A stretch of 64,000 nucleotides of DNA, taken from Streptomyces sp. NRRL F-5727 (GTDB taxonomy: Bacteria > Actinomycetota > Actinomycetes > Streptomycetales > Streptomycetaceae). The number at the start of each line of letters is the position of its first letter. The first letter of the stretch is position 1. Under the pieces are notes generated by a model. The model saw nothing but the letters and a program-made list of their open reading frames with translations. It was not told the origin of the DNA and ran no database searches. The DNA is taken from NCBI RefSeq assembly GCF_000719555.1, contig NZ_JOGX01000023.1, forward strand, positions 1 through 64,000, read 5' to 3'. Below are positions 8,779-16,155 of the stretch, in pieces. A program made the position numbers and the translations under genes.

Positions 8779-9212
8779 CGTGCGATTCCGATCTGCGCGG
8801 GCCGAGCCGGGGCGGCCACAGGGAGCGTGGTGGTCAGCCGGGGCGCCGGACTGGTTCGCGCGCGCTGTGGTCCGGCCGGGACCTCCACCAGCGCGCTCAC
8901 CCACTGGGCGTACAGGTCCCGCGCTTCGACAGCCCGGTTCACCTGGTGGGCCAGGCCCATCACCGGGTCGTCCAGGACCTCGCCCGTGGCCGTCTCCAGG
9001 GCGGCGACAAGCGCGTCCTCGGCTTCCTCCAGCGCCGACTGCGCCTGGGTGAGCAGGCCGTAAGCGTGGATGACGCTGGTGAGTCCGGCCGTGGCGGACG
9101 CCTGGTTCGCGGACCGGATCAGTTCGTCGAGCGGCGTCCCGAATCGGGTTTCGATGCGGCCGGCCAGCACGGCGACGATCTCGCCGTCGAGGAAGTCGGG
9201 GGTCTCGGACAC
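8775..9212 (-). CDS. Small helical protein, tandem paralogue 1
   Basis: This 145-aa protein starts at GTG 9212 (MSETPDFLDGEIVAV), with CTGGAG 7 nt upstream. The frame is open much further upstream, to 9563, but that part is low-complexity Pro-rich and includes the palindromic repeat, so the internal GTG is preferred. The motif is RFGTPLDELI, then predicted helices rich in Ala and Glu (AQSALEEAEDALVAALETATGE) and a Pro-rich tail ending PAQIGIAR. It is the first gene of the three-paralogue run. Function is unknown. Confidence 0.66.
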   Translation of the reverse strand: MSETPDFLDGEIVAVLAGRIETRFGTPLDELIRSANQASATAGLTSVIHAYGLLTQAQSALEEAEDALVAALETATGEVLDDPVMGLAHQVNRAVEARDLYAQWVSALVEVPAGPQRARTSPAPRLTTTLPVAAPARPAQIGIAR

Positions 9213-9510
9213 GGAAGGTGCTCCAGGAGGGGATGAAAGGCGGGGAAGGTCAGGGGCGGTCACGGTCGTCGCGGCGGTTGTGCCCGGCGTCGGCTGAGCC
9301 GGGGGCACTTGCGGCTGGGGCGACGTGACGTCCTCCGCCGGACGGGGCCGTCCGGCCGGCCAGCCGGGGCGGATGAGACCGGAACGCGAGGGGGCGGCTC
9401 GGAAGGACGGTGGCTTCGATGAAAGCGGGCGAGTAGCACACGGCGGAGGCTCCGGACCAGGGGAAACAGGGAAATGCAGCCCCGCGAAAGGGCCGCTGTA
9501 GTAGGCAAGG
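9213..9510. other. Non-coding leader between palindromic repeat and paralogue run
   Basis: No separate gene is supported here. The stretch contains a perfect 8+2+8 hairpin (CCGGACGG at 9338-9345, CCGTCCGG at 9348-9355) and a weaker one (CCCGGC at 9283, GCCGGG at 9298). On the minus strand it would be the 5' leader of the three-paralogue operon. Confidence 0.45.
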
Positions 9511-9561
9511 GTCCGGAGAATCCCCGGTTTCGGAAACCGGGGATCCGCCGCTATATTGCGC
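9511..9561 (-). repeat. 50-bp intergenic palindromic element, copy 1
   Basis: A perfect 12+1+12 inverted repeat (half-site ATCCCCGGTTTC) spans 9520-9544. It is flanked by GCGCAATATAGCGGC on one side and TTCTCCGGAC on the other (minus-strand reading). It lies between two minus-strand genes, about 60 bp after the stop of one and 300 bp before the start of the next. Copies 2 to 4 are at 13437, 28684 and 52318. Confidence 0.9.
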
Positions 9562-9623
9562 ACTTTTGATGCTGGCCGAACCTGTCCGAGAGCGGCGGCC
9601 TCGGTGGCGTAGGCCCGGCCAGG

Positions 9624-10278
9624 TCAGCGTCCTGGTGGTCTGGCCGTTGTCGGTGCCGGGGTGACGGGCGCGACCGTCGGCGCGGTGCCCCGGACGGTGG
9701 GGGCGGGCGGCTTGAGCGGTGGGGCGTCTCCGTCGCTCCACGCTTCCCACCACTGGATGGCCTGGTCGTAGGTGGCGAAGCCGCCCTCGCGCAGGGTGTG
9801 TGTGCCGGTGCTCATGTCGACGCACTCCCGCAGGATCCTGAACTCCGGTCCGGCCTCCGAGCTGAGGGAGCGCAGCATCACCACGGTCTCGGGTGCGTCG
9901 CGCTCGTCGTCGGTATAGCTGGCGAGCAGGGCGAAGTGGTCGCCGTCGCGGCGGATGCGGGTTTCCAGGGCGTGCGTGACGGCGTCGGCCGGCTGGTAGC
10001 GGTCGGGGCCGACCACGGCGGCCGGGCAGCCTCGCGCGATCAGCCACGATTCGGCCATCGCGATCAGCGGGAACTCTGTGCTGTCGATCGTGAAGGTGCG
10101 GGCTTTCAGGTCCCGGGCGACGTGTACCGCTCTGAGCTGCGGTGCCCCGGGGATACCCCAGGTAGCGCCCTCGTCGTACAGGACGAGGTAGGCGTCGGTC
10201 CACGTGCGGGAGGTCCTCGTGGCAGGGAGCGGCGGGCTCGAAGCCGTCGAGTTCGTAGTCGGGGCTGTCGTCGGTCAC
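9624..10278 (-). pseudogene. Uncharacterised gene, apparently frameshifted near 10200
   Basis: Two frames appear to make up one protein. From GTG 10278 the frame reads MTDDSPDYELDGFEPAAPC. Near position 10200 coding character passes to another frame reading TWTDAYLVLYDEGATWGIPG, which continues through MAESWLIARG to the stop at 9624. The second frame has a stop at its own upstream end and no ATG, GTG or TTG before its conserved-looking part, so a one-base indel (or sequencing error) is the simplest reading. If the gene instead starts at ATG 10058 it would encode 144 aa. The C-terminal tail is Pro/Thr-rich, ending TTARPPGR. The family is not recognised. Confidence 0.5.
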
Positions 10279-10321
10279 GTGCGATGGGGGCTCTCGGTCG
10301 AAGGGAGGGTGGTCGCGGCGC

Positions 10322-10356
10322 CGTCGTGTCCCCGCTGCAGGGGCAGGGACACGACG
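10322..10356 (-). terminator. Strong stem-loop after the SH3-domain gene
   Basis: The arms CGTCGTGTCCC (10322-10332) and GGGACACGACG (10346-10356) are perfectly complementary over 11 bp with a 13-nt loop. The element lies about 70 bp downstream of the stop of the minus-strand SH3 gene, which fits a factor-independent terminator without a U-run. Confidence 0.7.
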
Positions 10357-10424
10357 CGGTGCGACGAGTCACGCAGGTGCCGGACGGGGGTGTCCGGAAG
10401 GTCGGGCAGCGCCCGGCTGCGGGA

Positions 10425-10769
10425 TCAGTCGAGGCACATGCGGACGTCGCGGTAGACGTAGGTGCCGGAGACCCAGCCCTTCACGCCGGTGGTGAGGTCG
10501 GTGATGTAGTGCCAGCCGCTCCGGGAGGAGTGGACGGTGAAGCGGTGGCCCTTGTAGAGGACGCCCACGGCGGTGGAGCTGGTCGTGGGGCTCTTGCGGA
10601 TCTTGACGGCGCTGGTGCCGATGGTCCACGGACCGGGGAGGTCGCAGGCGCGGACGAGCGGAGTGGCCGCAGGGGCTGTGGTGGTCGCGGCGGCGGCCGC
10701 GGAGGCTGCGGCCGGGACAGCGGCGGTGGCGAGGGCGACGGCGCACAGGGCGGCACGGGTGAAACGCAC
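10425..10769 (-). CDS. Secreted SH3-domain protein
   Basis: This 114-aa protein starts at GTG 10769 behind AAGGAG. The first 30 or so residues are a signal peptide (MRFTRAALCAVALATAAVP then Ala-rich). The mature part has two cysteines (ACDLPG, RMCLD) that could form a disulphide, and a bacterial SH3 fold: VKIRKSPTTSSTAVGVLYKG, then WHYITDLTTGVKGWVSGTYV. Such SH3b modules usually bind cell-wall peptides. As a small secreted protein of a conjugative element it may act at the envelope; that is inference. Confidence 0.78.
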   Translation of the reverse strand: MRFTRAALCAVALATAAVPAAASAAAAATTTAPAATPLVRACDLPGPWTIGTSAVKIRKSPTTSSTAVGVLYKGHRFTVHSSRSGWHYITDLTTGVKGWVSGTYVYRDVRMCLD

Positions 10770-10889
10770 GGAGGAACTCCTTGAGGGTTCTGGGATGAGG
10801 GAAGGCGGGGCTGCTGGGCGGGCAGAGCGTCCGCCCGCGGCAAGGCTGGTGGCCTCGGGGCCGTCCGCCGTTGGGCGGCGGGCGGTGAT

Positions 10890-11570
10890 TCAGCGGCTGC
10901 GCGCCGGAACCGGCCAGGCGCCGGCGGGGCGGCCGGGCACGGCAGACTTCTGCGGCGCGGGGTGGCGGGAGCCGACGAGGGTGGAGCGGCCGGCGTCGGT
11001 GAGGGTGACGGGCTGGCCGACGATCAGATCGCGGGAGGCGTCTCTGGCGACGAGGCCGTGGTGTTCGAGGCGCTGGAAGGCCATGTAGTCCACAAGACGG
11101 CCCTGGGTCGTCCGCACGGAGACCCGGTGGGTGTGCAGGTGCTCGCGGACAGTTCCGCCGGCGGCGAGCGAGAGCAGGGCGGCCAGGTCGTGCGCGGTGA
11201 GTTCGGCGCTGATCGCGGGCGTAGGCGGGGCGGAGGCTCGGACCCTCTCCAGGGCAGCAGCGGCACGGAGTTGCCTCTCGTCCCGGTCGTCAACGGCCTG
11301 AGCGAGGTCCCGTAGGGTCCGCCGCATCCGGTCGAGCAGGGCGTCGTCGACGACGTGCGCGCCAGAAGACAGCTGCATCAGCACGTTGCGGTGGTAGGCG
11401 ACCGCGGTCTCGGCGACCCCGAGGTCGCGGTGCGCGGACGCCAGGGCGGCGCGGTCCTCCGAGAGCAGCCCGGCGTGGTGATCGTGATGCAGGCCGGCCA
11501 GGTCTCCCACGGCCTGCTCGATCGGCCCGTCCAGGGCTGTCGGGGCCGTAGTGCGGGGCGCAGCTGTCAC
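10890..11570 (-). CDS. Winged-helix-like 226-aa protein
   Basis: The start is GTG 11570, overlapping the upstream stop (GTGA). The N-terminal half is helical (VAETAVAYHRNVLMQLSS). The C-terminal part (LTAHDLAALLSLAAGGTVREHL, GRLVDYMAFQRLEHHGLVARDA, PVTLTDAGRSTLV) has the layout of a winged helix and resembles the C-terminal ends of the four plus-strand proteins at 41.1-45.1 kb. The tail ends AWPVPARSR. A DNA-binding regulator is plausible but not proven. Confidence 0.62.
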   Translation of the reverse strand: MTAAPRTTAPTALDGPIEQAVGDLAGLHHDHHAGLLSEDRAALASAHRDLGVAETAVAYHRNVLMQLSSGAHVVDDALLDRMRRTLRDLAQAVDDRDERQLRAAAALERVRASAPPTPAISAELTAHDLAALLSLAAGGTVREHLHTHRVSVRTTQGRLVDYMAFQRLEHHGLVARDASRDLIVGQPVTLTDAGRSTLVGSRHPAPQKSAVPGRPAGAWPVPARSR

Positions 11571-12223
11571 CGGGTCTGCCAGAAGCCCGCGCAATCCGAG
11601 CAGAGGACGGCGAGGAGGGCCGTGCGCCGGTACGACTTGCGGCGTCGGCCGTCCGGGAGGGTGATGTCGCGGCTGGAGACCTCATACGGGCGAAGCAGCG
11701 TGGCCAGTCTGGCCTGCGTGAGGGACGCGTACGGCCAGCGGCCCTCGGCCACACCCGGCAAAGTCCGAAGTCCGTCGACGAGGTCAGCAGAGGCCAGGGC
11801 GTCCGGGGAGCCGTACGCGGAGAAGACGGCCAGACAGGCAGCCGCGATGCACTCCTCGCCGAGAGGACGACGAGGGAAGCAGCACGGGTCTATCTGAGGG
11901 ACGGCCCCGCACCGGTCGGTCTCGACCGGGACGGCCGGTGCCGAGCAGGCGTCGTCGCCCAGCAGGCGATCCACCTCCCGCCCTGCTGCGATCAGATCCT
12001 TGAGGATGGCCGCGATGTCCTCGATCTCGTCGTCGACCTCAGCGCCGGTGACCGGCCTCGGCCCGTTGACGATGTCGAGCAGTTCACGTTCGAGGTCGTC
12101 CTGGCGTGCCTTCGCGTCCAGGAGGGCCTGGTGGTGCGGGTTCGGCTCGGGCGTGCGGGCGTCCGTGAGGTCGTCGTCCAGGAGGGCGCCAAGGAGGCGG
12201 AGGAACGGGCTTCGGGTGGTCAA
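11567..12223 (-). CDS. Uncharacterised 218-aa protein
   Basis: The start TTG 12223 overlaps the stop of the RelE-like gene (TTGA). The N-terminal half is acidic and helical (DAKARQDDLERELLDIVNG; EVDDEIEDIAAILKDLIAAG). The C-terminal half has several cysteines (DPCCFPRRPLGEECIAAACLA, VLCSDCAGFWQ), some in a CSDC pair that could bind metal. A middle segment, YASLTQARLATLLRPYEVSSRDI, followed by a basic RRRKSYRRTALL, suggests a DNA-binding region. No family is recognised. It ends in QTR. Confidence 0.62.
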   Translation of the reverse strand: MTTRSPFLRLLGALLDDDLTDARTPEPNPHHQALLDAKARQDDLERELLDIVNGPRPVTGAEVDDEIEDIAAILKDLIAAGREVDRLLGDDACSAPAVPVETDRCGAVPQIDPCCFPRRPLGEECIAAACLAVFSAYGSPDALASADLVDGLRTLPGVAEGRWPYASLTQARLATLLRPYEVSSRDITLPDGRRRKSYRRTALLAVLCSDCAGFWQTR

Positions 12224-12729
12224 CGCTGAGGCCCTTTGGGGTCGTTGTGGTGCGTGGGCGAGGTGAACAGGTCCGCCGGTCGCCACGGCGGCGCCGGCGA
12301 AGCAGTCGTGGCGGCCCTGGTCCCGGGCTGCGGAGCGTTGCTCTGCAGCTGAGGCGGGATGGTGCGGGCCGCGTGGACACGAGGGCCCGCGGGTGGGCGC
12401 GGCCGGTTCACGCGGGCGCGGACGATGTCGTACACCTCGTGCCGGGCGCGGGGCCGGACGGCGACGATGTGCGCCTCGACGGTGTGCTGAGAGCTGGGCG
12501 GGGCCTTCTGCAGGCGGTAGACGATCCGCCACTCGGCGCCGGCGCCGAGGTAGAGCTTGCGGTACTCGCGCAGCTCGTAGGCGAGTTCAGGACCGGTGAT
12601 CCGGGCCCGGACGACGCCCTCGATCAGGTCGAGTGCCCGGTCCCGGATGTCCTGCGGCAGGGCACGCAGGTCCGTGAGGGCGCCGGGGTTGAACGACAGC
12701 CCGTAGGCAGGGCGGGGCTCGGCCGTCAT
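12220..12729 (-). CDS. RelE/ParE-like protein with C-terminal tail
   Basis: This 169-aa protein starts at ATG 12729 (ATGA overlap with the DUF4913 gene). Residues 8-100 look like a RelE/ParE fold: LSFNPGALTDLRALPQDIRDRALDLIEGV, YELREYRKLYLGAGAEWRIVYRLQ. RelE-family toxins cleave ribosome-bound mRNA or, as ParE, target gyrase. The C-terminal 70 residues are a Pro/Thr-rich extension ending WRPADLFTSPTHH and a basic end, absent from ordinary RelE toxins (about 90 aa). No typical antitoxin gene is adjacent; the DUF4913 gene occupies that place. Its activity as a toxin is uncertain. Confidence 0.65.
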   Translation of the reverse strand: MTAEPRPAYGLSFNPGALTDLRALPQDIRDRALDLIEGVVRARITGPELAYELREYRKLYLGAGAEWRIVYRLQKAPPSSQHTVEAHIVAVRPRARHEVYDIVRARVNRPRPPAGPRVHAARTIPPQLQSNAPQPGTRAATTASPAPPWRPADLFTSPTHHNDPKGPQR

Positions 12730-13388
12730 GACGCGGGGCCGGCTTCGGTCGAGGGCGCGTCACCGTTCTCCTGCCGCGATCGGGCATCGCGGGCGAGGGT
12801 CCTGGTCGACGGGCCGGGACCACGGAGGAGCCGGTGCTCGGGACGCTCCGGGTCCGTCTGGCAGGCGCTGAGCGGCCCGCCGGCCGAGCGGACGTGGGCC
12901 ATGGCGTGGGTGAGGAAGTCGCGGTGCCAGACGAACATCCCGGACGCGCCGGCGTCCGGCTCCTTGTGCTGCTGGTAGGCCATCCACAAGGCGTGCAGCC
13001 ACGCCACGACGTCGAGGTGCTCCTGCCACTCGGGGCACCAGGGAGCGGCGGTGGTGATCTCGGCGCCGTAGACGTCCATCAGGACGTCGTCGACCCAGTC
13101 GCTCAACACGGCCAGCTCGTCCTCGAACTCGTTGCCTTCCAGCTCCAGGATCGGCTTGGGGTCCGGTGGCGGGGTGAAGGCCGGTATGCCGGGGAAGCCG
13201 GCGAATGGCATGCCCGCCGACCGTGGATCGGCCGGCGGGGCGGCTGCGAGACGGTCGATGACCCGCGCTTGTTCGGCCGAGCGATCGAGGAGTTTCCGGA
13301 CGGACACCTCGATCGATTCGAGGTCCGGCTCCGGAACACGGACGGGCTCCAATTCCCCGCCGTCGGGGGACTCGGTGAATTCGGACAC
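12726..13388 (-). CDS. DUF4913 protein
   Basis: This 220-aa protein starts at GTG 13388 with a perfect AAGGAG 9 nt upstream. The C-terminal half carries the features I associate with DUF4913: WCPEWQEHLDVVAWLHALWMAY, then MFVWHRDFLTHAMAHV and GPLSAC. Members are common on actinobacterial plasmids and integrative elements, with unknown function. The N-terminal half is acidic and disordered with a Pro-rich linker. The gene opens a run of overlapping genes (RelE-like, 218-aa, winged-helix) and directly follows palindromic repeat copy 2, which may therefore lie in its promoter or leader. Confidence 0.75.
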   Translation of the reverse strand: MSEFTESPDGGELEPVRVPEPDLESIEVSVRKLLDRSAEQARVIDRLAAAPPADPRSAGMPFAGFPGIPAFTPPPDPKPILELEGNEFEDELAVLSDWVDDVLMDVYGAEITTAAPWCPEWQEHLDVVAWLHALWMAYQQHKEPDAGASGMFVWHRDFLTHAMAHVRSAGGPLSACQTDPERPEHRLLRGPGPSTRTLARDARSRQENGDAPSTEAGPAS

Positions 13389-13436
13389 GAAAAGGATCTC
13401 CTTGCAGCCGGAGCCGGTGACTCAGTGGCTCCGATG

Positions 13437-13488
13437 GTCCGGAGAATCCCCGGTTTCGGAAACCGGGGATCGGCCGCTATATTGCGCC
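13437..13488 (-). repeat. 50-bp intergenic palindromic element, copy 2
   Basis: The perfect 12+1+12 inverted repeat is at 13446-13470 with the same flanks as copy 1; only one flank base differs (GCGGCC for GCGGCG). It starts 8 bp after the stop of the methyltransferase gene and about 50 bp before the DUF4913 start. Confidence 0.9.
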
Positions 13489-13495
13489 CTTCAGC

Positions 13496-14251
13496 TCAGG
13501 CGCCGAGGACGAAGTCCTCCTGGGACGCGGTCTCCCGCAGGGTCTCCGACAGGCGCTCGGTGGCGACGGACGCGTACTCCTCGGTCTTCTCGATGCCGAT
13601 GAACTGCCGTCCTTCGAGCAGAGCGGCCACGCCGGTGGAGCCGGAGCCGGCGCAGAAGTCCAGGACCGTGCCGCCGGGCGGGGCGATCTTGACCAGCTCG
13701 CGCATCACCGAGACGGGCTTCTGGGTGATGTGCTTGCGGTCCTTGCCCGAGGGCTGCGAGGCGCTGTACAGGCCGGGCAGGTAGACGGGGTTCGCGGAGG
13801 CGTTGACCCGGCCCTTCGCTCCCCAGACGATGAACTCGCAGTCCTGCCGGAACTTGCCCTTCTGGGGCCTGGCCTGCGGCTTGTGCCAGGTCAGGACGCC
13901 CAGCCACAGCCAGCCGGCGGCCTGGAGGGCATCCGTGGTCGCCGGGAGCTGACGCCAGTCGGTGAACAGCAGCGCCGTCCCGCCGGTCTTCGTGGCCCGG
14001 TGCGCCTCGGTCATGATCTGCGTCAGCCAGAGCGTGTAACTGCGCTGGTCCATGTTCTCGCCCGTGAAATCGGGCAGGACGTGCTTGGCGTCCGCGGAGA
14101 CGTACTTCTGCCGGGCCGAACGGCTCGTGCGCTCCTGCGCGGTCCGGCCACCGCTGTTGTACGGCGGGTCGGTGATGACGGAGTCGGCGCAGCCGTCGGG
14201 CAGGGTCGACAGGACGCTCAGCGCGTCACCGTGGTGCAGGGAAAAAGACAT
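13496..14251 (-). CDS. DNA methyltransferase (N6-adenine/N4-cytosine type), orphan
   Basis: This 251-aa enzyme starts at ATG 14251 with CTCCTCCGAA upstream. Catalytic motif IV DPPY is at residues 28-31 and the SAM-binding motif I FCAGSGSTG at 199-207, so the order is IV then I, the beta class (N6_N4_Mtase). YTLWLTQIMTEAHRATKTGG and HITQKPVSVMRELV are typical further motifs. It transfers a methyl group from SAM to adenine N6 or cytosine N4 in a short target. No restriction nuclease is next to it, so it is probably an orphan enzyme that protects the element or influences expression. It is transcribed away from the secretion operon. Confidence 0.9.
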   Translation of the reverse strand: MSFSLHHGDALSVLSTLPDGCADSVITDPPYNSGGRTAQERTSRSARQKYVSADAKHVLPDFTGENMDQRSYTLWLTQIMTEAHRATKTGGTALLFTDWRQLPATTDALQAAGWLWLGVLTWHKPQARPQKGKFRQDCEFIVWGAKGRVNASANPVYLPGLYSASQPSGKDRKHITQKPVSVMRELVKIAPPGGTVLDFCAGSGSTGVAALLEGRQFIGIEKTEEYASVATERLSETLRETASQEDFVLGA

Positions 14252-14363
14252 GAGGGTGCCCCAATTCGGAGGAGAAACGGAAGGAGGGTCCCCTGATGGC
14301 AGGCCCGGCGGCAGAAGCCGAGTTCACCCGGGCGCAAAGGGGGAGGCCGAAACTCTAGGGCAC

Positions 14364-14445
14364 GATCCCCGGTTGAGAAGCATCACCACCGAAGAGCCAG
14401 GAAAAGCGCTCCGATTCCGGCTGGCGATTTCGGCGACCGGGGATC
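14364..14445. promoter_or_regulatory. Split inverted half-sites in the divergent control region
   Basis: GATCCCCGGT (14364-14373) and its complement ACCGGGGATC (14436-14445) are 62 nt apart. They match the half-site of the four intergenic palindromes but with the arms pulled apart. The location between the methyltransferase start and the secretion operon suggests operator half-sites. No convincing -35/-10 pair could be fixed. Confidence 0.5.
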
Positions 14446-14527
14446 CGGGTTTACTGTCTTGTCACTGCCCGGCGGACACCGCTGATGGCACCCCCTCCCT
14501 CTCCCCACTCCTGCCCAGGAGGCTTTT

Positions 14528-14542
14528 GTGTTCCGTCCGTAA
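14528..14542 (+). CDS. Tiny leader ORF MFRP (1)
   Basis: GTG-TTC-CGT-CCG-TAA follows an ideal AGGAGG with 5-nt spacing. The four-codon frame is identical in product to the one at 14682 and similar to that at 14614. Nothing else between 14446 and 14824 has coding character, so these look like a leader of the secretion operon. Confidence 0.45.
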   Translation: MFRP

Positions 14543-14613
14543 CCCCGTACGCGCTCCGCGCCGCCCTGTTCGCCCTTCCCTCCCACCACCACTGACCTGA
14601 TACGGAGGCCGCC

Positions 14614-14631
14614 ATGTACCGCCCCTGCTGA
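14614..14631 (+). CDS. Tiny leader ORF MYRPC
   Basis: ATG-TAC-CGC-CCC-TGC-TGA follows CGGAGG with 5-nt spacing. It is the second of three tiny frames sharing Met-aromatic-Arg-Pro. Confidence 0.45.
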   Translation: MYRPC

Positions 14632-14681
14632 CCCCACCCGAACTCCTCGTCTTCCCTCCCCGCTCCATGGAGGTCCTGCTG

Positions 14682-14696
14682 ATGTTCCGTCCGTAA
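14682..14696 (+). CDS. Tiny leader ORF MFRP (2)
   Basis: ATG-TTC-CGT-CCG-TAA follows GGAGG with 8-nt spacing and repeats the product of the first tiny ORF. Its stop codon abuts the stem-loop at 14697-14716. Confidence 0.45.
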   Translation: MFRP

Positions 14697-14716
14697 CACC
14701 CCCGCCTGACGGGGTG
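14697..14716 (+). promoter_or_regulatory. Stem-loop directly after third leader ORF
   Basis: CACCCC (14697-14702) pairs with GGGGTG (14711-14716) over an 8-nt loop. It begins right after the TAA of the third tiny ORF, as expected for a translation-sensitive attenuator, but a competing structure has not been worked out. Confidence 0.35.
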
Positions 14717-14824
14717 CGTGAGCCAACACGCGCCCCGGCCAGCCCGCTCTCGCACCACCGCTCCGGCCGCACGGCCCTTCCTCTCGCACACCGTACGGCC
14801 GGAGCCCGCCCCGAAGGACTCGCC

Positions 14825-14899
14825 GTGTCCCTGTCCCGCCCCTTCCCCTCCCCACGCGACCGCTTCGCTGAGCGCCGTCCGGAGACCGCTCGCGAGTGA
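14825..14899 (+). CDS. 24-aa basic peptide coupled to the NlpC gene
   Basis: GTG 14825 follows GAAGGA and encodes MSLSRPFPSPRDRFAERRPE and four more residues. Its TGA overlaps the GTG start of the next gene (GTGA). The peptide is Arg/Pro-rich. It may be a real small protein or simply a device that delivers ribosomes to the NlpC start. The frame could start further upstream at GTG 14714. Confidence 0.45.
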   Translation: MSLSRPFPSPRDRFAERRPETARE

Positions 14900-16005
14900 A
14901 GGGCATCGCCGCCGCGATCGGCGCGCTCTGCCTTCCCCCTCTTCTCCTCGCCGGCACGGCCGTTGTCGCCGCCGCCGGCGGATCATCGGCCGTGACAGTG
15001 CCGTCCTGCACCACCGCCCCGGTCGACACCGCCGCTGTACAGCAGCAGGTCGCCGCCGTCCTCGCTGGTTCCGGCGCCAAGGGCTCACGTGTCGAGGGCC
15101 TCGAACTGCCCGACGAACAGATTCCCCACGCCCGCACCATCGTCGCCACCGGCATCGACCTCGGCGTCCCCGAACGCGGCCAGGTCGTCGCGCTGGCCAC
15201 CGCGATCCAGGAGTCCCGCCTGCGCAACCTGTCGTACGGCGACCGTGACTCGCTCGGCCTGTTCCAGCAGCGCCCGAGCCAGGGATGGGGAACTCCCGCG
15301 CAGATCCGCGACCCCGCCTACGCCAGCAAGAAGTTCTACGAGGGCCTGCTGAAGGTCTCCGGCTGGCAGCAGATGACCATCACCCAGGCCGCGCAGGCCG
15401 TACAGCGCTCCGGCTTCCCGGACGCCTACGCCCAGTGGGAGCCCCTCGCCCGCGCCCTGCAGCAGGCACTGGTGACCGCACTCCACGCGCCCGACGGTTC
15501 CGCAGGCGGAACACCGGCCCAGCAGCCGGCCGACTCGTGCGAGCCGCAGACCGGCGGTGCCGCCACCGGTCCGATCCCCGAAGGCACGGTCCCGAAGGGA
15601 TACACGATCCCCGCGGACGCCGATCCTCGCGCGAAGACCGCTCTCGACTGGGCCATGCACCAGCTCGGTACGCCCTATCAGTGGGGCGGGTCCTGCACGG
15701 ACGCGCACGGCCAAGACCCCCTTAAGCGCTGCGACTGCAGCTCCCTGACCCAGCAGTCGTACAAGGAAGCCGGCATCGCTCTCACCCGGGTCTCCCAGAC
15801 CCAGGCGCACGAAGGGCGAGCCGTCTCTCTCACCCAGCTCCGCCCGGGCGATCTGCTGTTCAGCCGCGGGACCAAGGCCGCCCCTGAGCACGTCGGTCTG
15901 TACGCGGGCCACGGGCTCGTCATCGAGGCCCCGCGCACCGGCCGCAACGTCCGGTTCAGCACCCTCGCGGACTACGCCGCCCACAGCGCGCGCCGGGTCC
16001 TCTGA
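14896..16005 (+). CDS. Bifunctional lytic transglycosylase/NlpC-P60 peptidase (VirB1-like)
   Basis: This 369-aa envelope enzyme starts at GTG 14896. The N-terminus is one hydrophobic anchor or signal (LCLPPLLLAGTAVVAAAGG). Residues about 80-195 form a lysozyme-like transglycosylase region with probable catalytic Glu106 (AIQESRLRNL) and SLGLFQQRPSQGWG. Residues about 245-369 form NlpC/P60 with catalytic Cys281 (CDCSS) and His332 (EHVGLY). It should cut both glycan strands and peptide stems to open the wall for the secretion channel. It is the first large gene of the secretion operon and matches the arrangement around SCO6884 in S. coelicolor as I recall it. Confidence 0.9.
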   Translation: MKGIAAAIGALCLPPLLLAGTAVVAAAGGSSAVTVPSCTTAPVDTAAVQQQVAAVLAGSGAKGSRVEGLELPDEQIPHARTIVATGIDLGVPERGQVVALATAIQESRLRNLSYGDRDSLGLFQQRPSQGWGTPAQIRDPAYASKKFYEGLLKVSGWQQMTITQAAQAVQRSGFPDAYAQWEPLARALQQALVTALHAPDGSAGGTPAQQPADSCEPQTGGAATGPIPEGTVPKGYTIPADADPRAKTALDWAMHQLGTPYQWGGSCTDAHGQDPLKRCDCSSLTQQSYKEAGIALTRVSQTQAHEGRAVSLTQLRPGDLLFSRGTKAAPEHVGLYAGHGLVIEAPRTGRNVRFSTLADYAAHSARRVL

Positions 16006-16007
16006 CA

Positions 16008-16051
16008 CCGGCCCCGCCCGGCACGCCCTTTCGAGGCGCCGGGCGGGCCGG
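16008..16051 (+). terminator. GC-rich stem-loop between NlpC gene and next gene
   Basis: Left-arm blocks CCGG, CCCGCCC, GG and CGCC pair with right-arm blocks GGCG, CC, GGGCGGG and CCGG around a CTTTCGA loop, with small bulges. It follows the NlpC stop by 2 nt and may reduce read-through or stabilise the upstream mRNA. Confidence 0.55.
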
Positions 16052-16155
16052 GCCAACTTCGCGCCGCCGGGCGCTTCTCCCCCCTCCTTCTCTTCCTCTT
16101 CTCCCGTTCCCCGGCACGGGCCGCTGAGCCCTGCCCGCACAAGGAGCGCACCACC

